A stretch of DNA of 64,000 nt from Phormidesmis priestleyi ULC007 (GCF_001895925.1 NZ_MPPI01000009.1:89869-153868); one strand, 5' to 3'; counted from the first letter of the stretch, positions 16,801 through 27,122 are shown. The notes: generated by a model not told the origin, from the letters alone. Numbers and translations are program-made.

Positions 16801-17154
16801 TCTGAACACTGCCTTTTGTAAAAAAAGTTTTAATTTGTGGAAAGAGTCTTAAATGGATTGGCAGAGCACTAACGATGAGACTGCGATCGATATACAGGAG
16901 CTAATTACTCGTATTTGCAGCTAAGTCTTAGATAGTTTATCAGGAACTCCCTTAATTCGTGAATCTGGTCACTAGTTTTAGTAGCGTCAATTTTATCAAT
17001 ATGAAACACTAGTTAAGCTTCCCCAAGAGCGCGGTTGAGCTAAATCAACGTGAATTCGATGAAGCTTTTCGCTATGGTTGTAAATCCGGGCTGAAGTGCT
17101 GAAGAACGAAGCGAACTGACATTAAATCAAAATTTTCTCAAGCCGATCGTCTCA
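16801..17154. other. Intergenic region with an uninterrupted repeat copy
   Basis: No gene seen. Positions 17042-17116 match the flanks of the repeat at 62391-62560 but lack its inner palindrome (see the repeat entry and the findings). The promoter of the REC-PAS gene should be in the first part. Confidence 0.5.
17042..17116. repeat. Repeat copy without the inner palindrome
   Basis: It contains TTCGATGAAGCTTTTCGCT, then GTAAATCCGGGCTGAAGTGC and GAAGAACGAAGCGAA. These same three blocks occur in inverse order and orientation at 62391-62560, where about 100 bases of a palindrome separate the second and third. Confidence 0.7.
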
Positions 17155-20100
17155 CTAGCGAGACTTGACATCGAGATTTTGCAAGGGCTGCGTGAGGTTA
17201 ATCACCACATCAAATCGAAAATTATTGATTGCATCACATAGCGCCTGTGAAAGATCAAGGTAATCATCTGGGAGTTGCTGAATTAGCTTGAGACAGCGAT
17301 CGACGCTAAGGCGAGAAGCTGCCCCATAAAGATCAGCAACCCATTCACTTGGCATCACCGTTAGCAGCGTGTCAAACGCGGTTTCAAGATTTTGAGCTGA
17401 TGCGTAAGCCGTCTTTGATCGGTGGGATCGATCGTCTGTTTGGTCAGTGCAATCGTCATAAAGATAGCGAACTTTGAGGTGACGCTCGATCGCGCTAAAC
17501 AGTTGGTCTTCTCGAAACGGCTTATATAAAACGTCATCGCATCCGGTTGCCAAAATTGTGTCGTGATCTTCATCAATGGCACTGGCAGTCAGGGCAATAA
17601 TTTTAGTGATAGGTGAATGAGTTGAAGATCTGCGTCGTCTCTTAGAAATTTTTTGCTGTTGTTCTAAATGTCGAATCTGCTGAGTTGCTTGACAGCCATC
17701 AATTCCTGGCATTCGCAGATCCATCAAAATTAGATGCGGGTGCCATTGTTGCCAGCAATCGATCGCGCGTTGACCATCTTCGGCGGCTTGCACCTCAAAT
17801 CCTCGATCGCCGAGTAACTGCACCAACAGCGATCGCGCGTCTTTAGTATCTTCAACCACGAGAATTCGATAAGTTTCTTGATTGGGCTGCAACCCGATCA
17901 CTTGCTGAGGCTGAGGCACCAAGGTCGGAACCGCGATCGCAGTCACAGGTAGGTCAACCGTGAATCGAGTGCCCCGCTCGATCGTGCTGCTGACGCTAAT
18001 TTTGCCGCCCATTAGTTCGACGAATTGACGGCTGATCGCTAACCCTAACCCGGTGCCTTTGTTCGACTTTCGCCCCGTCTCGGTTTGCACAAACGCATCA
18101 AAAACGCTATTGAGTTCTTGAGGGGCAATGCCTAGCCCGGTGTCTTCGACTTCAAAATGGAGCGTGATTTGCTCTGAGTCGGTTGTTTGAGAGAATGCCC
18201 GCAAAGTAATATTGCCGCGATCGGTAAACTTGATCGCATTGCCCAATAGATTCATTAACACTTGGCGAAGTTTATTTTCGTCAGCTTCGATCACGCTAGG
18301 GAGATTAGGGGGACGATCGTAAACAAATCGCAGCCCTTTTGAGGCAGCCGGGAGACGAAACATCTCGACCACGTTTTCGAGTAAGCTCGGCAGATTGACC
18401 TCAACCAGATTGAGAATAGCTGCCCCTGCTTCGATTTTTGAGAGTTCTAAAACATTGTTGATCAAGTTTAAAAGATGTTGCACACTGCGATCGATTGTTG
18501 ATAAGTGCGATCGTTGTTTGTGGATTAGCGTTTTGTCAGAATTTAGCAATTCACTACAGCCGAGAATGATTGCCAGAGGCGTTCGCAATTCGTGATTCAT
18601 GTTGGCTAAAAACGCACTTTTGGCAAGACTCGCGGCTTCTGCGGCTTCTTTGGCTTGCTGAAGTTCGACGGCGCGCTGCTTTCGCTCAGTGACATCTCGC
18701 ATTGAGCCAATCATCCGCATAGGCTGGCCCTGCTCATCCCAAAGGGCAGTGCCGCGTGACTCACACCATTTATAGGTGCCATCATTGCAGAGAATCCGAT
18801 ATTCGGTCACATAGTGGGGCACTTCTTGCGCTAAATAAGCCTGGTTTGCTGCCGTAAAGCTATCCAGATCATCTGGGTGAACGAGCGTAAAAACGTCGTA
18901 GTTGTCTGTGCCAATTTCAGCTTCTGCATAACCGAGAATGTCATACCAACGTTGAGAACAAAAGAGTTGGTTGGTGATCAGATTCACATCCCAAATGCCA
19001 TCGTTGTTGGCGTTGAGAACGAGTTGCAAGCGTTCTTCACTGGCTTGGAGGGCCGCTTCTGTTTGCTTGCGTTGAGTAATGTCAACCGCAGTACCGATGA
19101 TGCGATAAATGCGCGATCGCTGATCTCGGATCGGGGTCAGCGTGGTCAGCCCCCACTTCCATTGTCCTTCAAACGGCAAGCACTCTTCATAGGTGAAGCT
19201 GGTTCCTAACTCTATGCAGGTGCGATAGTTTTCTCGAACTGTGGCGGCAACCTCTGGCGGAAAGATTTGTTCGACTGTTTTGCCCTGGACATAGCTCGAT
19301 GAGAAGCCCGTGAGCCTCTCGCATACAGGATTTGCACCCACCAAAACAAAGTCACCGTTTGCTTGAATGTTGACAACCCAAATTGACTGTTCAACTCCTT
19401 CATAGATGCCGCGCAAAAACTGTTCCTTTTCTAAAAGAGACGTAGTTGATCGCTTCGTCTCGGTGATGTCTTGGGTCATTGCCAACAGACATTGATTGCC
19501 CTCTAGCTCAATGATTTCTGCGGAGATCAAAACAAATTTGATGGCTCCAGCTTTGTCCTGAACCTGAAATTCTTGCTGCTTGAGAATGCCCGATGATTGG
19601 CGGAGCTGATCATGAAAGCGATCGCGCTCTGCTGCGCTTTTCCAAAGGTTAAGATCGGCGGCTGTTTTGCCCAACACTTCTTCAGGGAGATAGCCCGTGA
19701 GTTGGCAAAAGCTTTGATTAATTTCTAGAAAGCGGCAGTCTTCTAGCGTGGTGATCATCATCGCTCCAGGGCTGGAGCGAAACGCTTTAGAGAATTTTGT
19801 CTCTGAGATCCGCAGCGCTGACTGCACCAGTTCGCGCGATCGGATCTCGTCTTGCAGCAAATGATTTTGTTCTTCGAGTTGTTTGCTTAAGTGACTTAGC
19901 CGCAAGTGTACGTTAATGCGAGCCAGCACTTCTTCATGCTGAATCGGTTTGGTAATGTAATCAACGGCTCCGATCGTCAGACCTTTAATTTTGTCGATCG
20001 GATCGGTTAAAGCCGTCATAAAAATAATCGGAATATCTCGCGTGACTTCTGACGCTTTGAGTTGCTGACAGGTTTCAAACCCGTCAAGCCCTGGCATCAG

Positions 20101-20274
20101 CACATCGAGCAAAATCAGATCAGGAACCACTCGTTGAAGTTTTTGCAGCGCGTTGTTGCCATCTTTAGCAATCAGCACTTCAAACCCATAATTAATTAAG
20201 AGATCGGATAAAACTTTAAGATTGGTTGGCTGGTCGTCAACAATCAGAATCCGAGCTTTTTTAGAGGTTGTCAT
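17155..20274 (-). CDS. Hybrid histidine kinase REC-PAS-PAS-PAS-HisKA-HATPase-REC
   Basis: Soluble multi-sensor kinase of 1039 residues without membrane helices. In order: REC (about 6-120; LILLDVLMPG), coiled coil, three PAS/PAC domains (about 150-275, 285-410, 415-540), HisKA with phospho-His in NMNHELRTPL (about 560), HATPase with N box LLGNAIKF and G boxes DTGLGI and GTGLGLA, REC (about 820-945; LILMDLRMPGIDG), and a C-terminal helical extension (about 970-1039). The start was set at the ATG at 20274, which begins MTTSKKARILIVDD; the longer frame from 20436 would add 54 residues read from a palindromic repeat. The ligand is unknown; PAS domains often bind heme, flavin or small molecules. 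Confidence 0.9.
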   Translation of the reverse strand: MTTSKKARILIVDDQPTNLKVLSDLLINYGFEVLIAKDGNNALQKLQRVVPDLILLDVLMPGLDGFETCQQLKASEVTRDIPIIFMTALTDPIDKIKGLTIGAVDYITKPIQHEEVLARINVHLRLSHLSKQLEEQNHLLQDEIRSRELVQSALRISETKFSKAFRSSPGAMMITTLEDCRFLEINQSFCQLTGYLPEEVLGKTAADLNLWKSAAERDRFHDQLRQSSGILKQQEFQVQDKAGAIKFVLISAEIIELEGNQCLLAMTQDITETKRSTTSLLEKEQFLRGIYEGVEQSIWVVNIQANGDFVLVGANPVCERLTGFSSSYVQGKTVEQIFPPEVAATVRENYRTCIELGTSFTYEECLPFEGQWKWGLTTLTPIRDQRSRIYRIIGTAVDITQRKQTEAALQASEERLQLVLNANNDGIWDVNLITNQLFCSQRWYDILGYAEAEIGTDNYDVFTLVHPDDLDSFTAANQAYLAQEVPHYVTEYRILCNDGTYKWCESRGTALWDEQGQPMRMIGSMRDVTERKQRAVELQQAKEAAEAASLAKSAFLANMNHELRTPLAIILGCSELLNSDKTLIHKQRSHLSTIDRSVQHLLNLINNVLELSKIEAGAAILNLVEVNLPSLLENVVEMFRLPAASKGLRFVYDRPPNLPSVIEADENKLRQVLMNLLGNAIKFTDRGNITLRAFSQTTDSEQITLHFEVEDTGLGIAPQELNSVFDAFVQTETGRKSNKGTGLGLAISRQFVELMGGKISVSSTIERGTRFTVDLPVTAIAVPTLVPQPQQVIGLQPNQETYRILVVEDTKDARSLLVQLLGDRGFEVQAAEDGQRAIDCWQQWHPHLILMDLRMPGIDGCQATQQIRHLEQQQKISKRRRRSSTHSPITKIIALTASAIDEDHDTILATGCDDVLYKPFREDQLFSAIERHLKVRYLYDDCTDQTDDRSHRSKTAYASAQNLETAFDTLLTVMPSEWVADLYGAASRLSVDRCLKLIQQLPDDYLDLSQALCDAINNFRFDVVINLTQPLQNLDVKSR

Positions 20275-20334
20275 AGAAGTTTTGGCGGTGCTGAATCGAC
20301 GTATGAATCTGTCTGTCAAAGCTGTAAATTCTCT

Positions 20335-20595
20335 CGCCCCTAAATCCCCCATTTTGGGCGACTTTGATTTTCTGACTCCCCAGAATTGCTCCCCCAGAAT
20401 TGCTACGGTGTACACACAAGTCCTCTGACTTGTCATCGCCGCGACGTTTGCCCCCTAAATCCCCCATCTTGGGGGACTTTGAGCCAAGGATCCAGTTTCA
20501 AAGTCCCCCAGAATGGGGGATTTAGGGGGCTGAAGCCGACTGAAACGCAGCGACAAAGACTTGTGTTACACCGTAGCCCAGAATTAGGGGGCGAA
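20335..20595. repeat. Large nested palindrome, family A (composite)
   Basis: Two family A units: a partial one near 20335-20400, and a complete one at 20450-20531 in which GCCCCCTAAATCCCCCAT faces GAATGGGGGATTTAGGGGGC. These lie inside a longer inverted repeat: GCTACGGTGT near 20402 and ACACCGTAGC near 20569 are exact inverses, with diverged arms between. The whole region could fold as a long hairpin between the two kinase genes. Confidence 0.75.
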
Positions 20596-20625
20596 TTCCG
20601 ATTCATCTGCATAAGTCTTAATCTC

Positions 20626-22563
20626 TTAAGCTTTTCTAACATATGGCTCAACGAATTTTGTGATTCCCACATCATCAAACTGCTCTGCCAGCGTTAGCAA
20701 TTTGACTGCAAACCCATGATAGGTGGGTGATAGAGCTTTTAGACGAAGAACTTCTTGAGTAATCTGTTCGATGTGACCAATCTGAGCGGCTTGATAAAGC
20801 AAAACCAACTCTTCAGACGGTGGAACCACGATCGAGTCGGTTAAGCTTTCGGCGATCGGGGCGGCTTGCTCAATCCAAATCAAATTGAGATGGCGCTGCA
20901 ATATCGCTAACAACTCGTCTAACTGAATCGGTTTTGCGAGAAAGTCTTGATAGCCTGCGGTTTGGCATCGCAGCCGATCGTCTTGTGACACACTAGCAGT
21001 CGAGGCCACGATCGGAATGGGGCGCGATCGCGGATCATTTTGAAGCTGGCGAATCAACTCAAAGCCGCCCATCTTGGGCATCGTAAGGTCAGAAATAATC
21101 AGATCGGGAGACTGAGCCAGGGCAATTTCTAGCCCAGTTTGCCCGTCGCTGGCTTCGAGCAGGTTAAACCCGATCGGGGTGAGCATACCAACCACCACAG
21201 CCCGATTATCGGACAGGTCGTCAATCACCAAAATGGTTTTGGGAGTGCCCTGATAGCCTGTGATAATTTGACTGGGCAGAGCATAGGAGGGCGCGATCGC
21301 GTCACTCATTCCGGGCAGGGTGAGGGTGAACCAAAATCGGCTCCCCTGGTTAAGGCTCTCGACTTGCAGTGTGCCGCCCATGAGTGAAACGAGTTTTTGA
21401 GTGATCGAGAGTCCTAGCCCGGTGCCTTCTTGCTGAGAGTGATCACCCACTTGCTCAAAGGGCAAAAAGATGCGATCGAGCGCTTCACTAGCGATGCCGA
21501 TGCCCGTGTCTTTGATCTCAAAGGTGAGTGTGTAGGGGGTCAGGCGTTGATCGAATTGAACGCTACCGATCACAGTCAGGGTCACACAACCCTGATCAGT
21601 AAACTTAATGGCATTGCCCAACAGGTTAAACAAGATTTGCCGCAGCCGCTTTTGATCGGCCTGAACGATTTGAGGAATCTGCCCCTCAGTGACTAAGTGA
21701 AAGACAATTTCTTTTTGGTCGGCTTTGGGTTGAAAGAGATTCACCATATCGGTCAGAAAAGCATCAAAAGCAAACTCTTGGGGCATCAATTCCAGCTTTT
21801 GAGCTTCGATTTTAGAGAGGTCTAAAATATCGTTAATTAAAGTCAGCAAATGGGTGCCGCTTTGGTGAATGACTCGAATGCCATCTTTGGGCTTGGGCGC
21901 GATAGCCTCGTCTCGCATCAAAATTTGACTATAGCCAAGAATGCCATTCAGAGGCGTTCTCAACTCGTGACTCATATTGGCCAGAAACGCACTTTTTGCC
22001 CGGTTAGCGACTTCGGCGATTTCTTTGGCGTGATGAAGCTGTTGATTGACGGCAACGAGTTGGGCGGTGCGATCGCTGACCTTCTGTTCTAATGAAGCGT
22101 TGAGCTGTGCGAGTTCTTGATTAACACGCTGAAGCTGCTGATTTTGTTGAGCAAGCTGCTGATCTTGTTGATATCGCCGCAGGGCTTCGGTGACGGTCAA
22201 ACTCAGATCGGTCTGATCCCACGGTTTGGCGATATAGCGATAGAGACGAGCGTGATTGACCGCATTGCCGACGGCTTCGGCGCTGGCTTGCCCAGTCAGC
22301 AGAATCTTGAGGGTTTTAGGAAAGCGATCGTGCACTTTAATCAAGAATTCATCGCCCTTCATCCCCGGCATAATCTGATCAGAAATGACCAATGCCACCT
22401 CGATTTGATCGGCCTGTAGCTCTTGAATGATGGCTAATGCGTCTTCACTGCTCTCGGCGATTTCGATATAAAAATCTTTCCCGAAGGGACGTTTGAGTTG
22501 CTCTTTAAGGCTCTCTAAAACGACTGCTTCGTCATCCACACAGAGGATTGCTAGCTTGGTCAT
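20626..22563 (-). CDS. Hybrid histidine kinase REC-HisKA-HATPase-REC
   Basis: Soluble protein of 645 residues. An N-terminal REC (1-125) has a degenerate phosphorylation region reading [16 protein letters not shown], with the acceptor Asp and the Lys of AKPWD in place. A coiled coil (130-185) leads to HisKA (His about 197 in [12 protein letters not shown]), HATPase (about 300-415; N box [20 protein letters not shown]) and a second REC (about 445-560; [13 protein letters not shown]). A short helical C-terminal module (about 580-645) resembles that of the neighbouring kinase. The downstream lone receiver (22600-22989) shares the same PGMKGDEFL receiver type, so the genes probably arose from one module and may work together. 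The start is the ATG at 22563, 36 bases after the receiver gene stop. Confidence 0.9.
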   Translation of the reverse strand: MTKLAILCVDDEAVVLESLKEQLKRPFGKDFYIEIAESSEDALAIIQELQADQIEVALVISDQIMPGMKGDEFLIKVHDRFPKTLKILLTGQASAEAVGNAVNHARLYRYIAKPWDQTDLSLTVTEALRRYQQDQQLAQQNQQLQRVNQELAQLNASLEQKVSDRTAQLVAVNQQLHHAKEIAEVANRAKSAFLANMSHELRTPLNGILGYSQILMRDEAIAPKPKDGIRVIHQSGTHLLTLINDILDLSKIEAQKLELMPQEFAFDAFLTDMVNLFQPKADQKEIVFHLVTEGQIPQIVQADQKRLRQILFNLLGNAIKFTDQGCVTLTVIGSVQFDQRLTPYTLTFEIKDTGIGIASEALDRIFLPFEQVGDHSQQEGTGLGLSITQKLVSLMGGTLQVESLNQGSRFWFTLTLPGMSDAIAPSYALPSQIITGYQGTPKTILVIDDLSDNRAVVVGMLTPIGFNLLEASDGQTGLEIALAQSPDLIISDLTMPKMGGFELIRQLQNDPRSRPIPIVASTASVSQDDRLRCQTAGYQDFLAKPIQLDELLAILQRHLNLIWIEQAAPIAESLTDSIVVPPSEELVLLYQAAQIGHIEQITQEVLRLKALSPTYHGFAVKLLTLAEQFDDVGITKFVEPYVRKA

Positions 22564-22599
22564 GAGTGAGGGGTCAAATGTGGGAATGAGACCATTTTC

Positions 22600-22989
22600 T
22601 CACGCCAGACCTGAAAGGATCGTGTTAGCTAACTCTTCTTCACTCCAGGGTTTATAAAGGCATCGATATAAATTGGCAGACTCTTGGGCACGGGCGATCG
22701 CCGCTTGGTCGGCTTGCCCAGTCAACATGACGGTGACGATTTTGGGATATTTTTGATGGACTTGTGTTAGAAATTCATCGCCTTTCATCCCTGGCATCAG
22801 CCAATCTGAGACGATAATCAACACCTCGACGTTTTCTGCTACGAGATCTTCTAAGACTTCCCACGCTTCACTGGCATCGCTGGCTCCCTCATAGAGATAA
22901 TCTTGACCCAGGCGGCGTTTTAACTGCTCTTTGAGGGTTTCTAGAATCACATCTTCGTCGTCAACACAGAGAATCGCTTTGTTAGGCAT
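22600..22989 (-). CDS. Single-domain response regulator
   Basis: Receiver-only protein of 129 residues. The acidic pocket appears as LCVDDEDV; the phospho-acceptor region is [15 protein letters not shown], and KPW gives the conserved Lys. There is no output domain, so it acts by protein contact or as a phosphate shuttle. It closely resembles the N-terminal receiver of the hybrid kinase downstream (20626-22563). The sensor kinase upstream (23251-25908) lacks its own receiver and is on the same strand, so this protein is a likely partner. The order sensor, receiver, hybrid kinase suggests a phosphorelay, but a palindromic repeat separates the sensor from this gene. Confidence 0.85.
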   Translation of the reverse strand: MPNKAILCVDDEDVILETLKEQLKRRLGQDYLYEGASDASEAWEVLEDLVAENVEVLIIVSDWLMPGMKGDEFLTQVHQKYPKIVTVMLTGQADQAAIARAQESANLYRCLYKPWSEEELANTILSGLA

Positions 22990-23190
22990 AGCCGATCGGC
23001 AATGGGTACAAAACCTAGCATACAGAATGAACGAGGCGTTGCAGAATTAAGGGGTGAGTACGCCCCCTGACTCCCAATTCTGGGGAACTAGATCTGCTGA
23101 GATCTTTCACCTGTGGCATCTAGACGATGAGAACCTGTCGTTCAGGGCGGGTGAGCGGACAGACTGAGAATGCTGCAAGATCTCAGTGTT

Positions 23191-23223
23191 CAAAATCCCC
23201 CAAAATTGGGGGATTTAGGGGGC
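23191..23223. repeat. Family A palindrome, half-size copy
   Basis: AATCCCCCAAAATTGGGGGATT followed by TAGGGGGC is a near-perfect palindrome. It lies between the sensor kinase stop and the lone receiver start. A diverged partner (CGCCCCCTGACTCCCAATTC) lies about 130 bases to the left. Confidence 0.7.
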
Positions 23224-23250
23224 TGCCAGGATGTGCAATGACTCAAGATT

Positions 23251-25908
23251 CTAGCGTTCGATCGGCAACATGATTCGGAATACGGTGCGTCCTGGCTGGC
23301 TTTCAACCGCGATCGTGCCTGCGTGTTTTTCAATAATTTTGTGGCTGATGTCTAACCCCAAACCACTGCCTTCCCCGGCGGCTTTGGTGGTGAAAAATGG
23401 CTCAAAAATGCGCGGCAAAATCTCAGCCGGAATGCCGCAACCACTGTCGATAATGCTGACGACGATTTGATTGTGTGTGCGATCGTGTTCGATGCCAATT
23501 TCTAACTGACCTTTGTGATTCATCGCTTGAATCGCATTGTGAATAAAATTTGTCCAGACCTGATTTAGCTCATCGGGATAGCCCAAAATCGGCGGCACTG
23601 TCTCATAGTGACGAATCACCTCAACGCCCTGTTTGAGCTGATTTTGATAGAGCGTCAGTACCGTTTCTAGACCGTCACTGATCTGGGCAAGACTTTTTTC
23701 TCCTCTGTAGTCTTGATGGGTATAACTTTTGAGCGCAAACACTACTTTTGCAGCCCGATCGACGGCTAACAAAATGTTCTCACTGTTGCCTTTAAGCCGG
23801 ACTAGATTGTAAGCGAGTTGCAATGTCCAATCGGCATGGCGATCGTTAAGCAGAGGCAAAAACGAATCGATTTGTTCATAGATTCCCATGTCTATTAGCG
23901 TGTCAGCGACGCTGCGGGCCTGATCGATATGGTGGTTTTCTAAGTAATCGGTGAGCGATCGCTTCCACTGTCTTTTTTCACGAGCGGTACTGGTACTGTG
24001 CGTTTGCGCTTTCAATCCGCGTTCTAAAAGGGCAAAAAACTTGATTTGCTGCTCGTCTGAGAGAAGTTGAAACAGTTTGGGAAGTTCTTGGAGCGATTCT
24101 TCTAAGGCTTTTGCGGTGTTGCCACTAGCCGCTCTAATTGCCCCTAAAGGCGTATTAATCTCGTGGGCGACTCCAGCAATTAATTGCCCCAATGCCGCCA
24201 TTTTTTCAGACTGAATTAGCTCTTGCTGAGTCGCTTGCAGTTGTTGCAGAGCATTGGCTAATTCATGGTTACTTTGGTGGAGGGCTAACTCAGCTTGCTT
24301 ACGATCGCTAACATCGCGAATCATAAACAGCACTTCAGCGTCACCACTTCTCACTACTCGCACTTCTTCATATTGCACTCGATCATCAAACGTCAGCGTT
24401 TGTTCATACATCTGCGTTCTGCCCGTGGTTAAGGCTTGGTGAAGATGATAGAGGTGTCGCTGGGCAACTTCTGCGGGCAGATAGGATGAAAGATGTTCAC
24501 CGACAGCGTTATAGCCTTCGGGCAACAAATCTGTAAACTCGTTGGCTCTGACATAGCCAAGATAAATGCCGTCTGCGTTGACGCGATACATCAAGTCAGG
24601 AATAGCAGTGACTACGGCGCGAGTCTGAGCTTCATTGTCACGTAAGGCATCCTCGGTGCGCTGATGTTCGCTGATTTCTTGTTGAAGTTCGGTGGTGCGA
24701 TCGCTGACCTGTTGTTCTAAGGTTTGATTGGCAGTTTCGAGCTGCGATCGTGAGGTTTGTAGTTGAGCCGCCATATCGTTAAATGATGTGGCTAACTCGC
24801 CCAACTCATCAGAGCGCTTGATCTCAACAGTCTGCGCCAACTGCCCCTGTGAAAACCGTTTAGCGGCAGCATTGAGACGCAAAATCGCATCAGTAATTGA
24901 CCTCGCCATAAAAATGCCGATCGCGGTCGCCAGGGTCAAAGCAGCCAGACAAACTAAAATTGCGGTTTGAATATTAGCGTTTGCTTGCCCAGTAAAGTCT
25001 GACTCAGGAACGACCACCACGATCAGCCAGTCCAGCCCTTGTCGATCGCTAAAGGGAGTCACCTGCACCCGTTGAGTCACTTGATTAAAGTCAAAACTAA
25101 GCTGATAGCTGCTGTAAATATTGTTAAAGTTGTCAAACCGTTGGTGTAAGTATTGAGCAGTTGCTTGCATTAAGGGCGATCGGCTCAACGCTGCATCCAA
25201 GCGTTGAGGGTTGCCATTGTTGCGGAGAAAGGGCTGTTCTGCCATCGAAGAGGCAACCAGTTGCCCCGATCGTTCCATGATAAAGGCTTGACCCGATCGA
25301 CCAATTTTGAGACCTTTTAAGAGTTGGCTGATGGGCAAAAGCTCAAAATCAACTGAGAGTACACCTGCTGGCTTTCCTGACGTGTCATAGACAGGCTCAA
25401 CAGTGGCAAAGCTGAGAGTGGGGGGATCGGCTGAGATTTGCAGCGGAGTCCAGGTAGGCTGTCTAGTTTGCAGAGCGATTTGATACCAGCTTGAGGGTTT
25501 AGCAATGGGGGTCGAGGTACTGAGACGACGGTTAACGCTCAACAATTGCCCTTCCTTGGCAAACGTAATTTGTTTCACCGTCTGAAACTGCTGAAGCTGC
25601 TGCTTAAATGATTGTTCTAACTCTGAGAGGTTTTGAGAATTGGTCTTTAATCGAATCGCGTCTGAATTAATTTGCTGAACTAGTAGGGGAGTCATTAGAT
25701 AAGTGTCAATGCCGCCTCGAATCTGGGCGGTGACTGCTTCTCTCAGAGTGGCAGAGTCATTGTCAATGGTGTTTTGATTATTTTTGACCGTGAGATAGCC
25801 AGTTACCCCTAGAGCTACGGCAATTTGTAGTAAAAAGGGCACTATCAGCATCCATCTTAGGGAGGTTTTTTGAGACGAATCAGCAAGCTTATGTTTCAAG
25901 GGACACAT
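23251..25908 (-). CDS. Membrane sensor histidine kinase: dCache-HAMP-PAS-HisKA-HATPase
   Basis: Sensor kinase of 885 residues. Transmembrane helix 1 (about 20-42) is followed by an extracytoplasmic Cache-type sensing domain (about 43-300, with VLSVDFELLPISQLLKG and IGRSGQAFIMERSGQLV), helix 2 (about 310-333), HAMP (about 334-388), coiled coil, PAS (about 425-545), HisKA (phospho-His about 581 in GVAHEINTPLGA), an unusually long helical spacer, and HATPase (N box HNAIQAM, DSGCGI, GSGLGL). Cache domains usually bind small metabolites. It ends with the kinase and has no receiver; the lone receiver downstream is the probable partner. The sensor half is paralogous to that of 40052-43291. I take the ATG at 25908; a TTG lies two codons upstream. 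Confidence 0.9.
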   Translation of the reverse strand: MCPLKHKLADSSQKTSLRWMLIVPFLLQIAVALGVTGYLTVKNNQNTIDNDSATLREAVTAQIRGGIDTYLMTPLLVQQINSDAIRLKTNSQNLSELEQSFKQQLQQFQTVKQITFAKEGQLLSVNRRLSTSTPIAKPSSWYQIALQTRQPTWTPLQISADPPTLSFATVEPVYDTSGKPAGVLSVDFELLPISQLLKGLKIGRSGQAFIMERSGQLVASSMAEQPFLRNNGNPQRLDAALSRSPLMQATAQYLHQRFDNFNNIYSSYQLSFDFNQVTQRVQVTPFSDRQGLDWLIVVVVPESDFTGQANANIQTAILVCLAALTLATAIGIFMARSITDAILRLNAAAKRFSQGQLAQTVEIKRSDELGELATSFNDMAAQLQTSRSQLETANQTLEQQVSDRTTELQQEISEHQRTEDALRDNEAQTRAVVTAIPDLMYRVNADGIYLGYVRANEFTDLLPEGYNAVGEHLSSYLPAEVAQRHLYHLHQALTTGRTQMYEQTLTFDDRVQYEEVRVVRSGDAEVLFMIRDVSDRKQAELALHQSNHELANALQQLQATQQELIQSEKMAALGQLIAGVAHEINTPLGAIRAASGNTAKALEESLQELPKLFQLLSDEQQIKFFALLERGLKAQTHSTSTAREKRQWKRSLTDYLENHHIDQARSVADTLIDMGIYEQIDSFLPLLNDRHADWTLQLAYNLVRLKGNSENILLAVDRAAKVVFALKSYTHQDYRGEKSLAQISDGLETVLTLYQNQLKQGVEVIRHYETVPPILGYPDELNQVWTNFIHNAIQAMNHKGQLEIGIEHDRTHNQIVVSIIDSGCGIPAEILPRIFEPFFTTKAAGEGSGLGLDISHKIIEKHAGTIAVESQPGRTVFRIMLPIER

Positions 25909-25980
25909 CGCCAAAATCTTGTTTGAGTTTTACACATCCAGCACTCTGGCACAACTCTAGCGATCGTTCCATAAATTATT

Positions 25981-26054
25981 TGCATTGCTGAATAGAGGAA
26001 TGACTGGGTGAGGGCGCTATCCCTACGGTCGTTCATTCCAGCATTCTGCAACAC
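25981..26054. repeat. Family D repeat, short copy
   Basis: It begins TGCATTGCTGAATAG and ends CATTCTGCAACACC, with GGGCGCTATCCCTACGG inside and GGAATGAC / GTCGTTCATTCC as inner arms. The longer copy at 28972-29097 has the same ends in the opposite orientation. Confidence 0.65.
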
Positions 26055-26087
26055 CGATTTTATATCCATTTCAAAAACGATCGCGAC

Positions 26088-26213
26088 GGCTGGAACGATC
26101 GCGAGAGGGTATAGAATGCCACGCCCCTACGACACCCCGCGCCTTTTTGTACGGGCATGGCACTGCCGTGCCCTCATGCAGATCTGCCCCATTCACAAAT
26201 CAAATGGGTGTGA
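26088..26213. repeat. Family C repeat
   Basis: GAACGATCGCGAGAGGGTAT, GCCACGCCCCTAC and, further on, GTGCCCTCATGCAGATCTGC followed by ATTCACAAATCAAATGG. Parts recur at 46558-46621 and 50653-50708, always just upstream of a gene. Confidence 0.65.
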
Positions 26214-26413
26214 CAATGGCAAGATCTGACTTTTTACTGACTTTTTGCCGACCTTTTACCAGAGTGATATTAGCTACGCAGTGTTAATCTGTAAGCGTCG
26301 ATGGTAAATAAGTTGTCAGCCCAATCTAAGTATTGTCTGAGTTACCTTTACTGTTTACTTCCAAACAGGGGTCTCTACCATTCATCGCTACCCTATTTGG
26401 AGTTCTTCAGTTC

Positions 26414-27115
26414 ATGTTTAGCCTCAAACAGTTTTCGCTTTCTGTTTCAACGATCGCCGCGACTGTCACCATCAGCGCAGTTTTCTCAACCGCAGCCCAA
26501 GCCGCCATTGTGGGTGGGCAAGTCACTGGAACCTGGCAGTATGACTATGACGGGGCAGGCGGTCTCAGTGTCGGAGATGCCTTCACTGCTGACTATACCT
26601 ACGACAGCGATAGCGTCACAACCACTGATTATTCTAACAGTTACGACTATACTCGCTATCTAGTTGATTCAGTTCCTTTGCTCAGTCTGGTGCTAAACTC
26701 TGGCACAGTTAGTCATGCGTTTGATCTCAGCAATCCTTCCAGTTTCAGCAATCTTCAGCGGTATGACGTTCAGTATAACCCTGATTACTACAGTCAGTAT
26801 AGTTACACGCAGGATAACATCCAGGCTTACGACTCCTCGGCACTGAGTCAGAACTCCTTCTATGCCTACAACTATTTAGGTCAGGATTATTCTGGCAATC
26901 CCTTTTCTGCCTCCTTTGCTCAGTTTTACTCGTACGATAATTCCGCTGGCACCTATCCTGCTTACGCTTATACCTACGGGGATGTCGCTTTTTCCGGTTC
27001 ATCTCCTGCAACCCCTGTGCCAACCCCTGCCTTGTTGCCTGGTTTGGTCAGTTTGGGTCTAGGAGTCTTGCGGAAGCGCAAAGCTCAAGCAGTTTTAGAG
27101 GCGCAGAAAGCGTAG
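26414..27115 (+). CDS. PTPA-CTERM surface protein, Tyr/Ser-rich
   Basis: Exported protein of 233 residues. An N-terminal signal peptide (cleavage near STAAQA, residue about 31) is followed by a beta-rich secreted region extremely rich in Tyr, Ser and Asp (for example YSQYSYTQDNIQAYDSSA). The C-terminus carries the sorting signal PVPTPALLPGLVSLGLGVL and then RKRKAQA: a PTPA-CTERM motif, hydrophobic helix and basic tail. Such proteins are processed by an exosortase-like system and probably attached to the cell surface or released; no exosortase gene lies here. The ATG at 26414 starts the signal peptide; the longer frame from 26333 adds residues that do not belong to it. A hairpin terminator follows directly. 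Confidence 0.88.
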   Translation: MFSLKQFSLSVSTIAATVTISAVFSTAAQAAIVGGQVTGTWQYDYDGAGGLSVGDAFTADYTYDSDSVTTTDYSNSYDYTRYLVDSVPLLSLVLNSGTVSHAFDLSNPSSFSNLQRYDVQYNPDYYSQYSYTQDNIQAYDSSALSQNSFYAYNYLGQDYSGNPFSASFAQFYSYDNSAGTYPAYAYTYGDVAFSGSSPATPVPTPALLPGLVSLGLGVLRKRKAQAVLEAQKA

Positions 27116-27122
27116 AACAACC

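Larger units (their letters stand above)
25909..26413. other. Divergent intergenic region with repeats
   Basis: No gene seen. It contains a family D repeat at 25981-26054 and a family C repeat near 26088-26213. The rest, including 26214-26413, should hold the promoter of the PTPA-CTERM gene. Confidence 0.45.

Noticed and set aside
20275-20436. N-terminal extension of the large hybrid kinase
   Set aside because: The extra 54 codons are read from a palindromic repeat; the ATG at 20274 directly starts the receiver domain.
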